Shown here piece by piece: positions 48,401-59,468 of a DNA stretch of 64,000 nucleotides; within the stretch, counting starts at the first letter, position 1, and the number at the start of each line of letters is the position of its first letter. The notes under the pieces were generated by a model, which made no database searches, was not told the DNA's origin, and saw only the letters and a program-made list of their open reading frames with translations. Both the position numbers and the translations under genes were made by a program. The stretch lies in the NCBI RefSeq assembly GCF_963082655.1, contig NC_081554.1, positions 96,478,245 through 96,542,244 of the forward strand. Direction: 5' to 3'. Origin of the DNA: Stomoxys calcitrans. Its lineage: Eukaryota > Arthropoda > Insecta > Diptera > Muscidae.

Positions 48401-48527
48401 TGTCATCACGGACCATGATTTTATGCTTTTCGGTGTTATGCAGTACTTCTTTCCTGATCATCAATAGTGCAATCTTATTTCTTTGCCTTCGGGGATTTAG
48501 GTCTCTATCAATGGATACCGTAAATGT
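45430..48527 (-). pseudogene. LINE (non-LTR) with endonuclease, RT and C-terminal region, rearranged
   Basis: Minus strand, from 48527 downward: an N-terminal region (NSMEKLMYGKDRAETVLNEL), then the endonuclease with FGRAIVGIRLTITKSLKKQL, VNVHIGNIKLTIVPLY, and RIDNLILAGDIN (GDxN metal-site block) near 47860. The linker at 47372-47148 reads YKAICEACKQAYHAKIKEKL. RT starts with NERLQTWTDEHKLLLEYQAG, is interrupted by a small fold-back (46735-47000), and resumes with FKLHQLGISAKFVKMV, a broken QGCLLSPLLF-like region, and MYADYCDF (YADD damaged by a frameshift). A long clean C-terminal frame follows at 46354-45656 (YNYLGVILTHQMSFLKHI, SIQSYAAQIWGCGHFEE). No RNase H. Clade unresolved (CR1/Jockey group likely). 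Its 5' half is the left arm of a large palindrome. Confidence 0.85.
46735..47000. repeat. Fold-back inside LINE RT, ~115-bp arms
   Basis: The plus-strand segment ~46742-46862 (GGAATATCAAGCGGGATTTC, AACATAAAATTTGCCGAAAA) is repeated in inverse at ~46883-46995 (TTTTCGGCAAATTTTATGTT, GAAATCCCGCTTGATATTCC), with about 20 bp between. The minus-strand copy is in the LINE's own sense and encodes EYQAGFRK; the plus copy is an inverted duplicate, which explains the RT-like frame on plus at 46694-46924. The plus copy keeps KNYSTTDNINNL, which the sense copy has lost. Confidence 0.85.
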
Positions 48528-48638
48528 CATGACGATCAAGAATTTATATACTTTATGGGTTCGTAGACGAATATTTTGAGGAGTTACAAACAGAATGACG
48601 ACATTAGTATACCCCCATCCTATGGTGGAGGGTATAAA
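48528..48638 (-). mobile_element. HINE-1 outer-end fragment (left palindrome arm)
   Basis: GTCATGACGATCAAGAATTT, TATATACTTTATGGGTTC, TATACCCCCATCCTATGG, GGAGGGTATA. Only the outer ~110 bp are present, next to the 5' end of the LINE. Its inverse copy is 51117-51233. Confidence 0.75.
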
Positions 48639-48837
48639 AATATATATTGTAGGCCACAGATTCTCTGCTGGAGGCTTAGCCGCCTTCTGGACCCGTAGCT
48701 CCTCAAAAGATTTCTATATGAAACGATCTTCAGTCTCGTACGGCCCTAGAAGCTTCAATTTCTGGTTGTTTTGGCACAATTTTTTACGTTAAGTACACAT
48801 GTCCCCTTCAACTATGTTCACGGAAGTAGAAACCATC

Positions 48838-49012
48838 CATCTGCATCTCATATAATCTTCTTCAGCAGGATATTACAGAGATCACAACATAAGCTTTCTG
48901 CTTGTCCGAGTAGAAAATGGAGAAAGTTGGTAACCACAACTATGAGATAGTAACCTCGGCCCCGCCGTCACCGAAATGAATGACACCAGTTTTGAAATAA
49001 AGCGAAGACAAA
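48838..49012. pseudogene. Rearranged RTE-type LINE scrap (left palindrome arm)
   Basis: Two pieces of the RTE-type LINE seen at 59469-62800, in opposite orientations. CTGCATCTCATATAATCTTC to GAGATCAC matches 61801-61850 directly. AATGGAGAAAGTTGG to CACCAGTTTTGAAATAAAGC matches the inverse of 59975-60075 (coding MEKVGNY...). The order is therefore inverted within the scrap. Its mirror lies at about 50735-50915 in the right arm. Flanks 48640-48837 and 49013-49235 are unassigned. Confidence 0.6.
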
Positions 49013-49235
49013 TAGCAGATACTATTATGCTATTTTTATGTTATTTTTTCGATTACAGTGTGCTCTATTCCTTTTGATAAAAACATATCTAGAAGAAATC
49101 AGCTGTTTTTTGTCTGTCCAATGAAAGCAACTCCAAATTAAATTGTTTCCAAAACTTCCTAATTTAACCAGCTTCAACAATTTGTACGCTTAAAAAATCA
49201 AATTTTGCCCACATTTTTAGATTATGTCTTACGAA

Positions 49236-49712
49236 AACCAGTAAGGAAAGGCAAATGTCGGGCGGTGCCGACTTTATAATACCCTACACCTACCATATAG
49301 GTACAAAGTAGGAGTGGGCGATATATTTATATGGCAGCTATATCTAAATCTGAACCGATTGCTACGAAATTCGCTTGTAATGTCGAGAGTCAAGAAAAAT
49401 CCTTCCTGCCATATTTCGAGAGAATCGATGAACAAATGACCATTTGATTGCAATATTACTGCAAATCGGATGAACATATATATGGGAGCTATATCCAAAT
49501 GAAATTTGCTTGTAATGTCGGGAGTTATAAGAAAAAAACACAAATGATCATTTGAATGCAATACTACTGCAAAACGGACGAAGATATTTTTGGGAGCAAT
49601 GTCTAAATCTGAACTGATTTCGAGCAAACTTTATAGACGTTGTGGAAATCGTCGAGGAAAGTTGTAAAATATTTTGGGCAGATCGGTATAATAAATGCGC
49701 TTGTAGTGGCTC
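49236..49712 (-). mobile_element. HINE-2 element, left palindrome arm
   Basis: Hairpin end first: AAACCAGTAAGGAAAGGC, GTCGGGCGGTGCCGAC, then TTTATAATACCCTACACC. The core has three short units ('atggcagctatatctaaatc', 'gaaattcgcttgtaatgtcg', 'gcaatattactgcaaatcgg'). One unit lacks ~16 bp present in the mirror copy at 50100-50514. The outer TATACCC end is not seen; the arm ends in the palindrome centre. Confidence 0.75.
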
Positions 49713-49726
49713 TAGGAGTGAAAATC

Positions 49727-50023
<297 letters not shown>

Positions 50024-50099
50024 ACTGCAAGCGCATTTATTTATTGACCGATCTGCCCAAAATATTTTACAACTTTCCTCCACGATTTCCAGAACGTCT

Positions 50100-50514
50100 A
50101 TTAAGTTTGCTCGAAATCGGTTCAGATTTAGACATTGCTCCCAAAAATATCTTCGACCGTTTTGCAGTAGTATTGCATTCAAATGATCATTTGTGTTTTT
50201 TTCTTATAACTCCCGACATTACAAACGAATTTCATAGAAATCGGTTCAGATTTGGATGTAGCTCCCATATATATGTTCATCCGATTTCCAGTAATATTCC
50301 AATCAAATGGTCATTTGTTCATCGATTCTCTCGAAATATGGCAGGAAGGATTTTTCTTGACTCTCGACATTACAAGCGAATTTCGTAGCAATCGGTTCAG
50401 ATTTAGATATAGCTGCCATATAAACATATCGCCCACTCCTACTTTGTACCTATATGGTAGGTGTAGGGTATTATAAAGTCGGCACCGCCCGACATTTGCC
50501 TTTCCTTACTGGTT
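50100..50514 (+). mobile_element. HINE-2 element, right palindrome arm
   Basis: Mirror of 49236-49640. It ends GGTGTAGGGTATTATAAAGT, hairpin GTCGG-CACCGC-CCGAC, then ATTTGCCTTTCCTTACTGG. It retains the CTGAACCGATTTC-type stretch deleted in the left copy. Confidence 0.75.
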
Positions 50515-51116
50515 TTCGTAAGACATAATCTAAAAATGTGGGCAAAATTTGATTTTTTAAGCGTACAAATTGTTGAAGCTGGTTAAATTAGGAAGTTTTG
50601 GAAACAATTTAATTTGGAGTTGCTTTCATTGGACAGACAAAAAACAGCTGATTTCTTCTAGATATGTTTTTATCAAAAGGAATAGAGCACACTGTAATCG
50701 AAAAAATAACATAAAAATAGCATAATAGTATCTGCTATTTGTCTTCGCTTTATTTCAAAACTGGTGTCATTCATTTCGGTGACGGCGGGGCCGAGGTTAC
50801 TATCTCATAGTTGTGGTTACCAACTTTCTCCATTTTCTACTCGGACAAGCAGATAGCTTATGTTGTGATCTCTGTAATATCCTGCTGAAGAAGATTATAT
50901 GAGATGCAGATGGATGGTTTCTACTTCCGTGAACATAGTTGAAGGGGACATGTGTACTTAACGTAAAAAATTGTGCCAAAACAACCAGAAATTGAAGCTT
51001 CTAGGGCCGTACGAGACTGATCGGAAGATCGTTTCATATAGAAATCTTTTGAGGAGCTACGGGTCCAGAAGGCGGCTAAGCCTCCAGCAGAGAATCTGTG
51101 GCCTACAATATATATT

Positions 51117-51233
51117 TTTATACCCTCCACCATAGGATGGGGGTATACTAATTTCGTCATTCTGTTTGTAACTCCTCAAAATATTCGTCTACGAACCCAT
51201 AAAGTATATAAATTCTTGATCGTCATGACATTT
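51117..51233 (+). mobile_element. HINE-1 outer-end fragment (right palindrome arm)
   Basis: Mirror of 48528-48638: TTTATACCCTCCACCATAGG, GGGGGTATACTAATTTCG, AAAGTATATAAATTCTTG. The truncation point matches the left copy, so the fragment was present before the inverted duplication. Confidence 0.75.
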
Positions 51234-51435
51234 ACGGTATCCATTGATAGAGACCTAAATCCCCGAAGGCAAAGAAATAAGATTGCACTATTGATGATCA
51301 GGAAAGAAGTACTGCATAACACCGAAAAGCATAAATCATGGTCCGTGATGACAATATGAAAATCCTAAGTAAATGGGTCTCATGGAACAGTATGGAAAAA
51401 TTGATGTACGGTAAAGATAGGGCAGAAACAGTTTT
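51234..51435 (+). pseudogene. LINE N-terminal region, right palindrome arm (part 1)
   Basis: Inverse of 48319-48527. Encodes, on plus, the same TVSIDRDLNPRRQRNKIAL and SMEKLMYGKDRAETVF residues, with a 1-bp loss near 51337 that breaks the frame. It stops where a 3.2-kb insertion begins at 51436. Confidence 0.85.
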
Positions 51436-51490
51436 CGGGTAGGAGCTAAAGACTCTAAATTTTAATGTCATTTTTGTCCAAAAATCAATC

Positions 51491-52821
51491 AAAACAAGTA
51501 AAAGCGTGCTAAGTTCGGCCGGGCCGAATCTTATATACCCTCCACCATGGATCGCATTTGTCGAGTTCTTTTCCCGGCATCTCTTCTTAGGCAAAAAAGG
51601 ATATAAGAAAAGATTTGCTCTGCTATTAGAGCGGTATCAATATATGGTCCGGTTTGGACCACAATTAAATTATATGTTGGAGACCTGTGTAAAATGTCAG
51701 CCAATTCGAATAAGAATTGCGCCCTTTGTGGGCTCAAGAAGTAAAATAGAGAGATTCGATTTATATGGGAGCTATATCGGGCTATATACCGATTCAGACC
51801 ATAATAAAGACGTATGTTAATGGTCATGGGGGAATCCGTCGTACAAAATTTCAGGCAAATCGGATAATAATTGCGACCTCTAGAGGCTCAAGAAGTCAAG
51901 ATCCCAGATCGGTTTATATGACAGGTATATCAGGTTATGAATCGATTTGAGCCATACTTGGCACAGTTGTTGGATATCATAACAAAACACGTCGTGCCAA
52001 AATTCATTCAAATCGGATAAGAATTGCGCCCTCTAGAGCGTCAAGAAGTCAAGACCCAAGATCGGTTTATATGACAGCTATATCAGGTTATAGACCGATT
52101 TGAACCATTCTTTGCACAGTTCTTGGATATCATGACAAAACACGTCGTGCGAAATTTCATTCCAATCGGATAAGAATTGCGCACTCTAGAGGCTCTAGAA
52201 GTCAAGACCCAAGATCGGTTTATATGGCAGCTATATCAGGTTATGGACCGATTTGAATGTTGTTGAAAGTCATAACGAAACACGTCATGGAAAATTTCAG
52301 CGAAATCGGATAGGACTTGCGCCTTCTAAATGCTCAAGAAGTTAAGATTCAAGATCGGTTTATATGACAGCTATATCAGGTTATGGACGGATTTTAACCA
52401 TACTTGACACAGTTGTTGAAATCATAACAAAACACCTTTTTTAGCCAAATCGAATAGGAATTGCGTTCTCTAGAAGTCAAGATTCATGATCGGTTTATAT
52501 GACAGCTATATCAGGTTATTGACGGATTTGTCAACTTGGAAATCAGAATAAACCACCTCATGGTAAATTGCAGCCAAATCGGATAAAAATTACGCGCTGT
52601 AGTGGCTCAAGAAGTCAAGATCCAAGATCGGTTTATATAGCAGCTATATGAAAACATGGACCGATATGGCCCATTTACAATCCCAACCGACCTACACCTA
52701 TAAAAAGTTTTTTTTTTGCAAAATTTCAAGCTGTTAGCCTTACTCCTTCGAAAGTAAGCGTGCTATCGGCAGACAGACGTATGGACGGACATGGCTAGAT
52801 CGACTTAAAATGACATGATTA
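51491..52821 (-). mobile_element. HINE-1 element, outer end missing
   Basis: Head AAACAAGTAAAAGCGTGC, intact hairpin, TATATACCCTCCACCATGG, then about seven diverged units. After 'gcagacagacgtatggacgg' and 'acatggctagatcgacttaa' it stops inside the outer region and is followed at once by the head of a second HINE-1. The ATATATACTTTATGGGG and GGGTATA end is absent, so the second copy either replaced it or inserted there. Confidence 0.82.
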
Positions 52822-54606
52822 TCAACAAGTAAAAGCGTGCTAAGTTCGGCCGGGCCGAATCTTATATACCCTCCACCATGGATCGCATTTGTCGAGTTCT
52901 TTTCACGGCATCTCTTCTTAGGCAAAAAAGCATATAAGAAAAGATTTGCTCTGCTATCAGAGCGATATCGAGATATGGTCCGGTTTGGACCACAATTAAA
53001 TTATATGTTGGAGACCTGTGTAAAATGTCAGTCAATTCGAATAAGAATGGGCCCTTTGGGGGCTCAAGATGTAAAATAGAGAGATCGATTTATATGGGAG
53101 CTGTATCGGGCTATAGACCGATTCAGACCATAATAAACACGTATGTTGACGGTCATGAGAGAATCGGTCGTACAATATTTCAGGCAAATCGTATAATAAT
53201 TGCGACCTCTACAGGCTCAAGAACTCAAGATCCCAGATCGGTTTATATGACAGCTATATCAGGTTATGAACCGATTTAAACCATACTTGGCACAGATGTT
53301 GGATATTATGACAAAACACGTCGTGCGAAATTTCATTCCAATCGTAAAAGAATTACGCACTCTAGAGGCTCAAGAAGTCAAGACCTAAGATCGGTTTATA
53401 TGACAGCTATATCAGGTTATCAACCGATTTGAACCATACTAGGCACAGTTGTTGGATATCATAACAAAACACGTCGTGCCAAAATTCATTCAAATCGGAT
53501 AAGAATTGCGCCCTCCAGAGGCTCAAGAAGTCACGACCCAAGATCGGTTTATATGGCAGCTATATCAGGTTATGGACCGATTTAAACCATTTTTGGCACA
53601 GATGTTGGATATTATGACAAAACACGTCGTGCGAAATTTCATTCAAATCGTATAAGAATTACGCACTCTAGAGGCTCAAGAAGTCAAGACCTAAGATCGG
53701 TTTATATGACAGCTATATCAGGTTATCAACCGATTTGAACCATACTTGGCACAGTTGTTGGATATGATAACAAAACACGTAGTGCAAAATTTCTTTCCAA
53801 TCGGATAAGAATTGCGCCCTCCAGAGGCTCAAGAAGTCAAGACCCAAGATCGGTTTATATGGCAGCTATATCAGGTTATGAACCGATTTGAACCATTCTT
53901 GGCACAGATATTGGATATCATAACAAAACACGTCGTGCGAAATTTCATTCCAATCGGATAAGAATTGCGCACTCTAGAGGCTCAAGAAGTCAAGACCCAG
54001 ATTGGTTTATATGGCAGCTATATCAGGTTATGAACCGATTTAAACCATTCTTGGCACAGATGTTGGATATCATAACAAAACACGTCGTGCGAAATTTCAT
54101 TCCAATCGGATAAGAATTGCGCACTCTAGAGGCTCAAGAAGTCAAAACCCAAGATCGGTTTATATGGCAGCTATATCAGGTTATGAACCGATTTGAACCA
54201 TACTTGGCACAGTTGTTGGCTGTCATAACAAAACACGTCGTGCAAAATTTCATCCCAATCGGATAAGAATTGCGCACTTTAGAGGCTCAAGAAGTCAAGA
54301 CCCAAGATCGGTTTATATGACAGCTATATCAAAACATGGACCGATATGGCCCATTTACAATACCAACCGACCTACACTAATAAGAAGTATTTGTGCAAAA
54401 TTTCAAGCGGCTAGCTTTACCCCTCCGGAAGTTAGCGTGCTTTCGACAGACAGACGGACAGACGGACGGACATGGCTAGATCGACATAAAATGTCACGAC
54501 GATCAAGAATATATATACTTTATGGGGTCTCAGTTGAATATTTCGAGTAGTTACAAACAGAATGACGAAATTAGTATACCCCCATCTTATGGTGGAGGGT
54601 ATAAAA
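52822..54606 (-). mobile_element. HINE-1 element, longest array
   Basis: Head CAACAAGTAAAAGCGTGC, intact TTCGGCC-G-GGCCGAA hairpin, then about ten ~150-bp units (the most in the window). Units from 53540 to 54200 are very alike ('gaagtcaagacccaagatcg', 'ttggcacagatgttggatat'), which implies recent expansion. Short GACAGACGGACAGACGGACG tract near 54445. Intact outer end TATACCCCCATCTTATGG, GGAGGGTATA at 54600. Confidence 0.85.
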
Positions 54607-54642
54607 ACTAAGGAAAATCCTGCCTGGGCAAAAATTAAGAAT

Positions 54643-55532
54643 GGAGGAAATTGAGAACGAGCAGAATTTTAACACTAGAGTTTTATCATACAAATTAAAT
54701 GGATTACCAAATAAATATTTATATCCCAAAATGTTTTCTTATCTCTAGGCTAAGTAATTTTAATAGAAACTCACCTTATGAAAATACCAAAAAGGCAGAA
54801 AAATATTTTGCGGTATATGATATAAGTTGGGTGAATCCTACAAAAACATATAGATTTGGAAGAGCGATAGTAGGAATCAGGCTGACAATCAGAAAATCTC
54901 TGAAGAAGCAATTGCAGTACGTATTTGTGGTGTCAAATGAAATAAATGCGGTTAATGTACACATTGGAAATATTAAATTAACTATTGTTCCACTATATTG
55001 AAGAGGTGCAAATTGGGAACAAGATTTACCAGAATAAGGCAGTTTGTCGAATGTTTAAGAATCGACAATTTAATATTGGCAGGAGATATAAACATATGTA
55101 CGTATAGGCGAAAAACAGCAAGAAATACTTGAGTTATTTAGAGAAAACTTTCCAGCTGGAACTGATTGTAAAAAGTCTATGGACAAGGAAATTAATACAA
55201 AAGGAAGAGGAGATGAAGACGGACATTTTACATACATGAGCACTGTTGGTGTGTCGGTTAACGACAAATGCGCTGTCTCACAAAATATATTAATGTATGT
55301 TGATTGTTTTTGTGTTGACGAACAAATTTGGTCAGATAACCTATCTAAACAATAATATCCCACTAAAGTTTAGTATGCCCAATAAAACTGCAAATAAACT
55401 TCAACATGTCAAAATTGGAGTTGACAGAATCATCATAAAAAGTCTTTACCAAAACAGGGTTAAGGAAACCCTATATGAGTTTTTTCAAAGGAACTGTAAT
55501 GGCACTCTCCAAGATATGACAAATATTATTGC
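54643..55532 (+). pseudogene. LINE endonuclease, right palindrome arm (part 2)
   Basis: Inverse of 47412-48300. Encodes NTKKAEKYFAVYDISWVNPT, YRFGRAIVGIRLTIRKSLKK, VNVHIGNIKLTIVPLY, the GDIN block near 55085, and KTANKLQHVKIGVDRIIIKS. Compared with the left arm there are a few replacements (for example YDISW for FDISW, IGVDRII for IVVDRII), plus shared stops. It ends in ATTATTGC, after which unrelated sequence and a short (TA)n tract follow. Confidence 0.87.
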
Positions 55533-55720
55533 CGAGTCAATATATTTGTATATATATATATATATATTGATTTTCAGGGATTGAAAATGGCCTCATTAGT
55601 TTTAGATTTTGATTTTGGCCTCTTCTTGACTTTTGGGATGCCACCTCCATAAGTCCCTTAATGGATGTAGCCCCATATGAACTAATCTCCCAGTATAATT
55701 TAATCATGTTTTTATTTAGA

Positions 55721-55995
55721 AAAACCAGCAAGGAAATGCAAAATTTGGGCAGAGACAGCGAGTCTGCCGACTATCATTAAGCAAATGCGAGAGCAATAAA
55801 ATTTTATAACGCTCCCAACAAAATATAGCTACTATTGCCACAAAAGTGCATATCAGATGCAAAAAATCAAACAACTTGTTCAAAATTTTGTAAAAATCTG
55901 ACTAAAATTGTGGCTGCCACAGCCGTAATAATGCATATCGGATAAAAGATATATATCCCATATATTTAGCTACCCGTATCTGAGACGCTTGCGTA
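55721..55995 (-). mobile_element. HINE-2 hairpin-end half
   Basis: AAAACCAGCAAGGAAATGCA, a degraded hairpin (GCAGAGACAGCGAGTCTGCC), then core sequence ('tagctactattgccacaaaa', 'aaaattttgtaaaaatctga'). The other half of the element lies at 57583-57913; a LINE occupies the gap. The stretch before it (55560-55720) shares 'gccacctccataagtccctt' with 57945-57990 and may be a related repeat flanking both. Confidence 0.6.
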
Positions 55996-56019
55996 ATTTC
56001 AAAAAATGTAATACTTCAT

Positions 56020-57582
56020 TGAATTATACCAATTATTCGAGAGCGAGGGCTCAGTACAGCATTGAAAATATGAGATGTTATTGTGATTATCTTGTCAGGG
56101 CGAAGACACAGTAATCCCAGTAGCTTTTATAAGTTTGTGAATTCTAAGAGAAAGGTTCGGGAATTCCCTAGTTGCTTGAATCTTTATTGTAGGGAATCGT
56201 CTGACGATTCGGAGGTATGCATATGTTTGCAAACGTTTTTTTACCAAATTGTCTTCCTGTTCCAAATATGCTCATGACATTAATAGGTTGAATTATTTCC
56301 AAGGGATTATTCTTACTGAGGATTACGTGCTGAATGGTTTAAAGTCATTAAAGAGTTCCAATACACCAGGGCTGGATGGGGTACCCGCGAATATTCTTAA
56401 ATTTTGTGCCTACAAGTTACATAGGCCATATTCAAAGATTCGTTATCTTCAGGATATTTTGCTACTTTAATAATATTCATTCCAAGCATATAGCTGCGTA
56501 TTATGGTATTGCACAGGGCAGCCATTTATGTCCATTGCTGTTCTTTATCTACTTAAGTGATCTTCCATCAGTTATTCAGTCTTCAAGGATTTTAATGTAT
56601 GCAGATGATGTGAAGCTGGTGGACTGGTGCAGTGTTAATGGCATGGCGCTTAATTTTAAGAAGTGCAAGAAGCTATCTCTTTTCAGGGTTAGACCTATTC
56701 TAGGTGACTATTTTATAGGTTCTTGCAAAGTGAGTAACGTAGGTTCCATCACTGGTCTTGGTGTTATTTCGGATGGTAGATTACGTTTTAATATCCACAT
56801 TGGCTCGTGCATCAATAAGGCAAGGTCGTTGTTGGGTTTTATAAAACGGTGGTCCAAGGAGGTGAAAGAATCTAATGTGACCAAGCGTTTGTTTACAAAC
56901 TTAGTCCGACCTACATTGGAATAGAGTTGTGTGGTTTGGAACCCATTCTACAACCCATCCCGAGAGGATTAAATCAGTTTAGGTACAATTTCTTGTTTTT
57001 GAGCTTCGGGGCTTACAATGAAATTCTGCTGAATATCATCTCCCCTACGAGAACCACTTGAAAATTATTGACTTACCAACTCTCGAAAAGAAGCGCTTGT
57101 CTAGGCCCCACTTATTGTGAAATTGTTGCGTGGTCAGATTGATTACCAATTCTTAACTGGCGAATTAAATTTCAATATTCCTCTCCAATGTATTCGGCAT
57201 TACATAGCTCTTAGAGTATCTTTCGTGAAATATAATCACGAATAAAACAATCTCTACGGTCTCTGTGCGATGTATATAACAAGTTGTATAGTAGTATATC
57301 CTTCACCGCTCCTATTCATGTAATAATGAATTCTATCCTTCGTCTGTACTTTGTTGTAGAAGTTGCCAGAGATACCGTTTCATCTGATTGCCCATTTTTT
57401 GTTGTCTAATATCTTTGTTCCTTTAGATGTTGATCTAACTATAGTGTTTAACTGGCCGTGAAATTTCTGTAGCCAGTATTACCCTAAACCTCTAGGAACT
57501 CTGCATTGTTCGGACTATGGGAGTGGCGTGAAAACGAACAAAGTAGAAACGTCAAATCAAACACCTAACCTACAACCTTTTT
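56020..57582 (+). pseudogene. LINE RT and C-terminal region (Jockey/CR1-like), inserted in HINE-2
   Basis: The plus strand encodes, across frames, GRRHSNPSSFYKFVNSKRKV (linker), LNGLKSLKSSNTPGLDGVPA (RT entry block), GIAQGSHLCPLLFFIYLSDL (the PQGS block has Ala for Pro), ILMYADDVKLVDW (intact YADD catalytic box), NGMALNFKKCKKLSLFRV, and TGLGVISDGRLRFNIHIGSC. An EYGCVVWNPF-like region and a decayed C-terminus follow. No RNase H. The 3' end lies near ACACCTAACCTACAACC at 57560-57577. The 5' truncation lies within the linker. HINE-2 halves lie on both sides. Confidence 0.84.
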
Positions 57583-57913
57583 AAAGACCGAACTAAAATT
57601 TTAGCTACTACAGCCATTATAGACCATATTGGACGAAAGATATATGTCGGAGCTATTTCGAAATCTGGCCCGATTTTTCAGTAGTCCTTGAGGCGAATAA
57701 ATTGCATATGCAAAATTTTATGGTATCGAAAAACAAATGCGACCTCTACCTTGATTACAAGAAGACAGACGGACATAGCTAAATCGAATCAGGAAGTAAT
57801 TCTAAGCCGATTGGTATACTTAACAGTGGATTTAGCTCGTCTCCTTTTTAGCGTTGTCAACAGATGCACATAGTTATAATACCCTGTAACACAGCTGTGG
57901 TGTTGGGTATAAA
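57583..57913 (-). mobile_element. HINE-2 outer-end half
   Basis: Resumes 'aaagaccgaactaaaatttt', 'agctactacagcc', then 'gacagacggacatagctaaa', 'ccgattggtatacttaacag', and the end ACCCTGTAACACAGCTGTGG, GTTGGGTATAAA. Complements the hairpin half at 55721-55995. Confidence 0.62.
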
Positions 57914-59154
57914 GAGCGTCAAGTGATCCGAAAACCATATCATATGCCACCTACATAAGTCCATTAATGGATATAGGCCCCATATAAACTAATCCCCCAG
58001 TATGATAATTTCATCATATGTCTATATAGAGAAATCAGCGTCAAGTTATCGCAAACATTAAAGGTATACAGGTTAAATTGTTTGCATTTTGCAAAGTGTG
58101 AAAAATTCTATGATTTAGAATGGCCTTAAAAGAGGATTTATTTTACTTTAAATCTCAATCCCCCCACAAAATGAATAAAATGACATTCCTTCACCCTTTT
58201 CTCTAACTAATCTACAACGACTATCACTTAACATAGATGTATGCGCCGCAAACTACAATCAAAAGCTTAATCACACTCTCTGGCAAAGATTACGTTTGCT
58301 TGCAAAACAAACGCCAACCGAAATCTTCAACAAAACACCTTTAATTAACAGCTTCTATAACAAATCACCAGCAACAGTTGTAGTGGCAACAAGCTCGTCA
58401 GTAAACAATGCCAATGCTCCAAGGAACAGCTGCCACGTCATCTTCGATAGCTACACAGAGTGTAACAACAACATTATTAAACGCACTTAAGATGTGTAAT
58501 CAATATCTGTGACAGTGATCAAATTATTTCAATCCAGAGAAGCAAACTGCTTGCTTCGGCCGACTGTATCTGGCGCAGTCTGGGAGTTGTGGGGTGTACA
58601 CGTGCACGGCACAAGTTTGCTTAGCCTCCAACTTTTAATGAGGAAACTCCAGACTTGAATCAGAGAGGGCAAACAGAACCAAAAAGACAAACACAAATGA
58701 ATTGAAGCCCAAAGAGTTGTCAGTCCTCCTTCATCTGCCAGTTACTGATATAATTAGCCATTCCTCTGTAGCTGTTTTGTAACTGGGTAAGGATATCAAA
58801 GCAATAACACCAAACACAGCAATCCTTTCGTAAAGGTGCGTGAGAAGCACATAGGCGCAGACATACATTTACAGCAAGTCAAACGGTCTCATTCTTTGTC
58901 TGTTGCCAGATTGTGCACATGGAAAATAAGATTATTTTTGTCTATCCTACTTGTTGTTGTTTTTAATGTGGCTCAAAACGAAATAAATATTCTTTAACTA
59001 ACAAGGGAAAATAAGAGAATACTGTATGTGTTCAGGAGAATAATCGCTGGCCTCGGTCAAAGAATGTGCTGCCATGTAATTGAAACCCGAACTTATTATC
59101 TTCAATGCCATGATATATCGGGGTTTCCAATAAGGACTTGACAACTATATATAA
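57914..59154. other. No recognisable gene
   Basis: About 1.2 kb. The first ~130 bp resemble 55560-55720. The rest is unassigned. The frame at 58296-58490 is Asn/Thr/Ser-rich with no family match. Possibly unique sequence. Confidence 0.35.
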
Positions 59155-59468
59155 TAACAAGTAAAAACTCATAAGTTGGGCCATGTCGAAGGCCCAATAT
59201 ACTCCATGTTCGTGCCGAATGTTGAGGCCCTTAGTACAACTCACTGAGGCAAATTTCAGCGAAATCGGAGACTAAATGCGTCTGGCATTGGCTTAAGAAC
59301 CTAAATCTGCAGATCGGTTTATATGACGGCTTTATTCAATTATACTCGGATTTGGCTTATTCACGAACTTTACATGCATATGGAAGTAATAAGGTTCTGT
59401 GCCAAATTTCAGCTCAATATCTAAATTTTTAAAGACTGCAGCGTGAGTTCAACTGACGGACAAACAGA
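59155..59468 (-). mobile_element. HINE-1 short copy with compensated hairpin
   Basis: Head TAACAAGTAAAAACTCATAA, then a hairpin TTGGGCC (59176-59182), loop ATGTCGAA, GGCCCAA (59191-59197). Compared with the usual TTCGGCC/GGCCGAA, the third base and its partner have both changed, keeping a perfect 7-bp stem. Only about 1.5 core units follow ('cagatcggtttatatgacgg'). It ends after 'caactgacggacaaacagaa', where the RTE-type LINE begins. Confidence 0.7.

Noticed and set aside
51500..54600. CRISPR-like array of regular repeats
   Set aside because: Units are ~150 bp, diverged and contiguous with no unique spacers, and the host is a fly; these are tandem cores of HINE elements.
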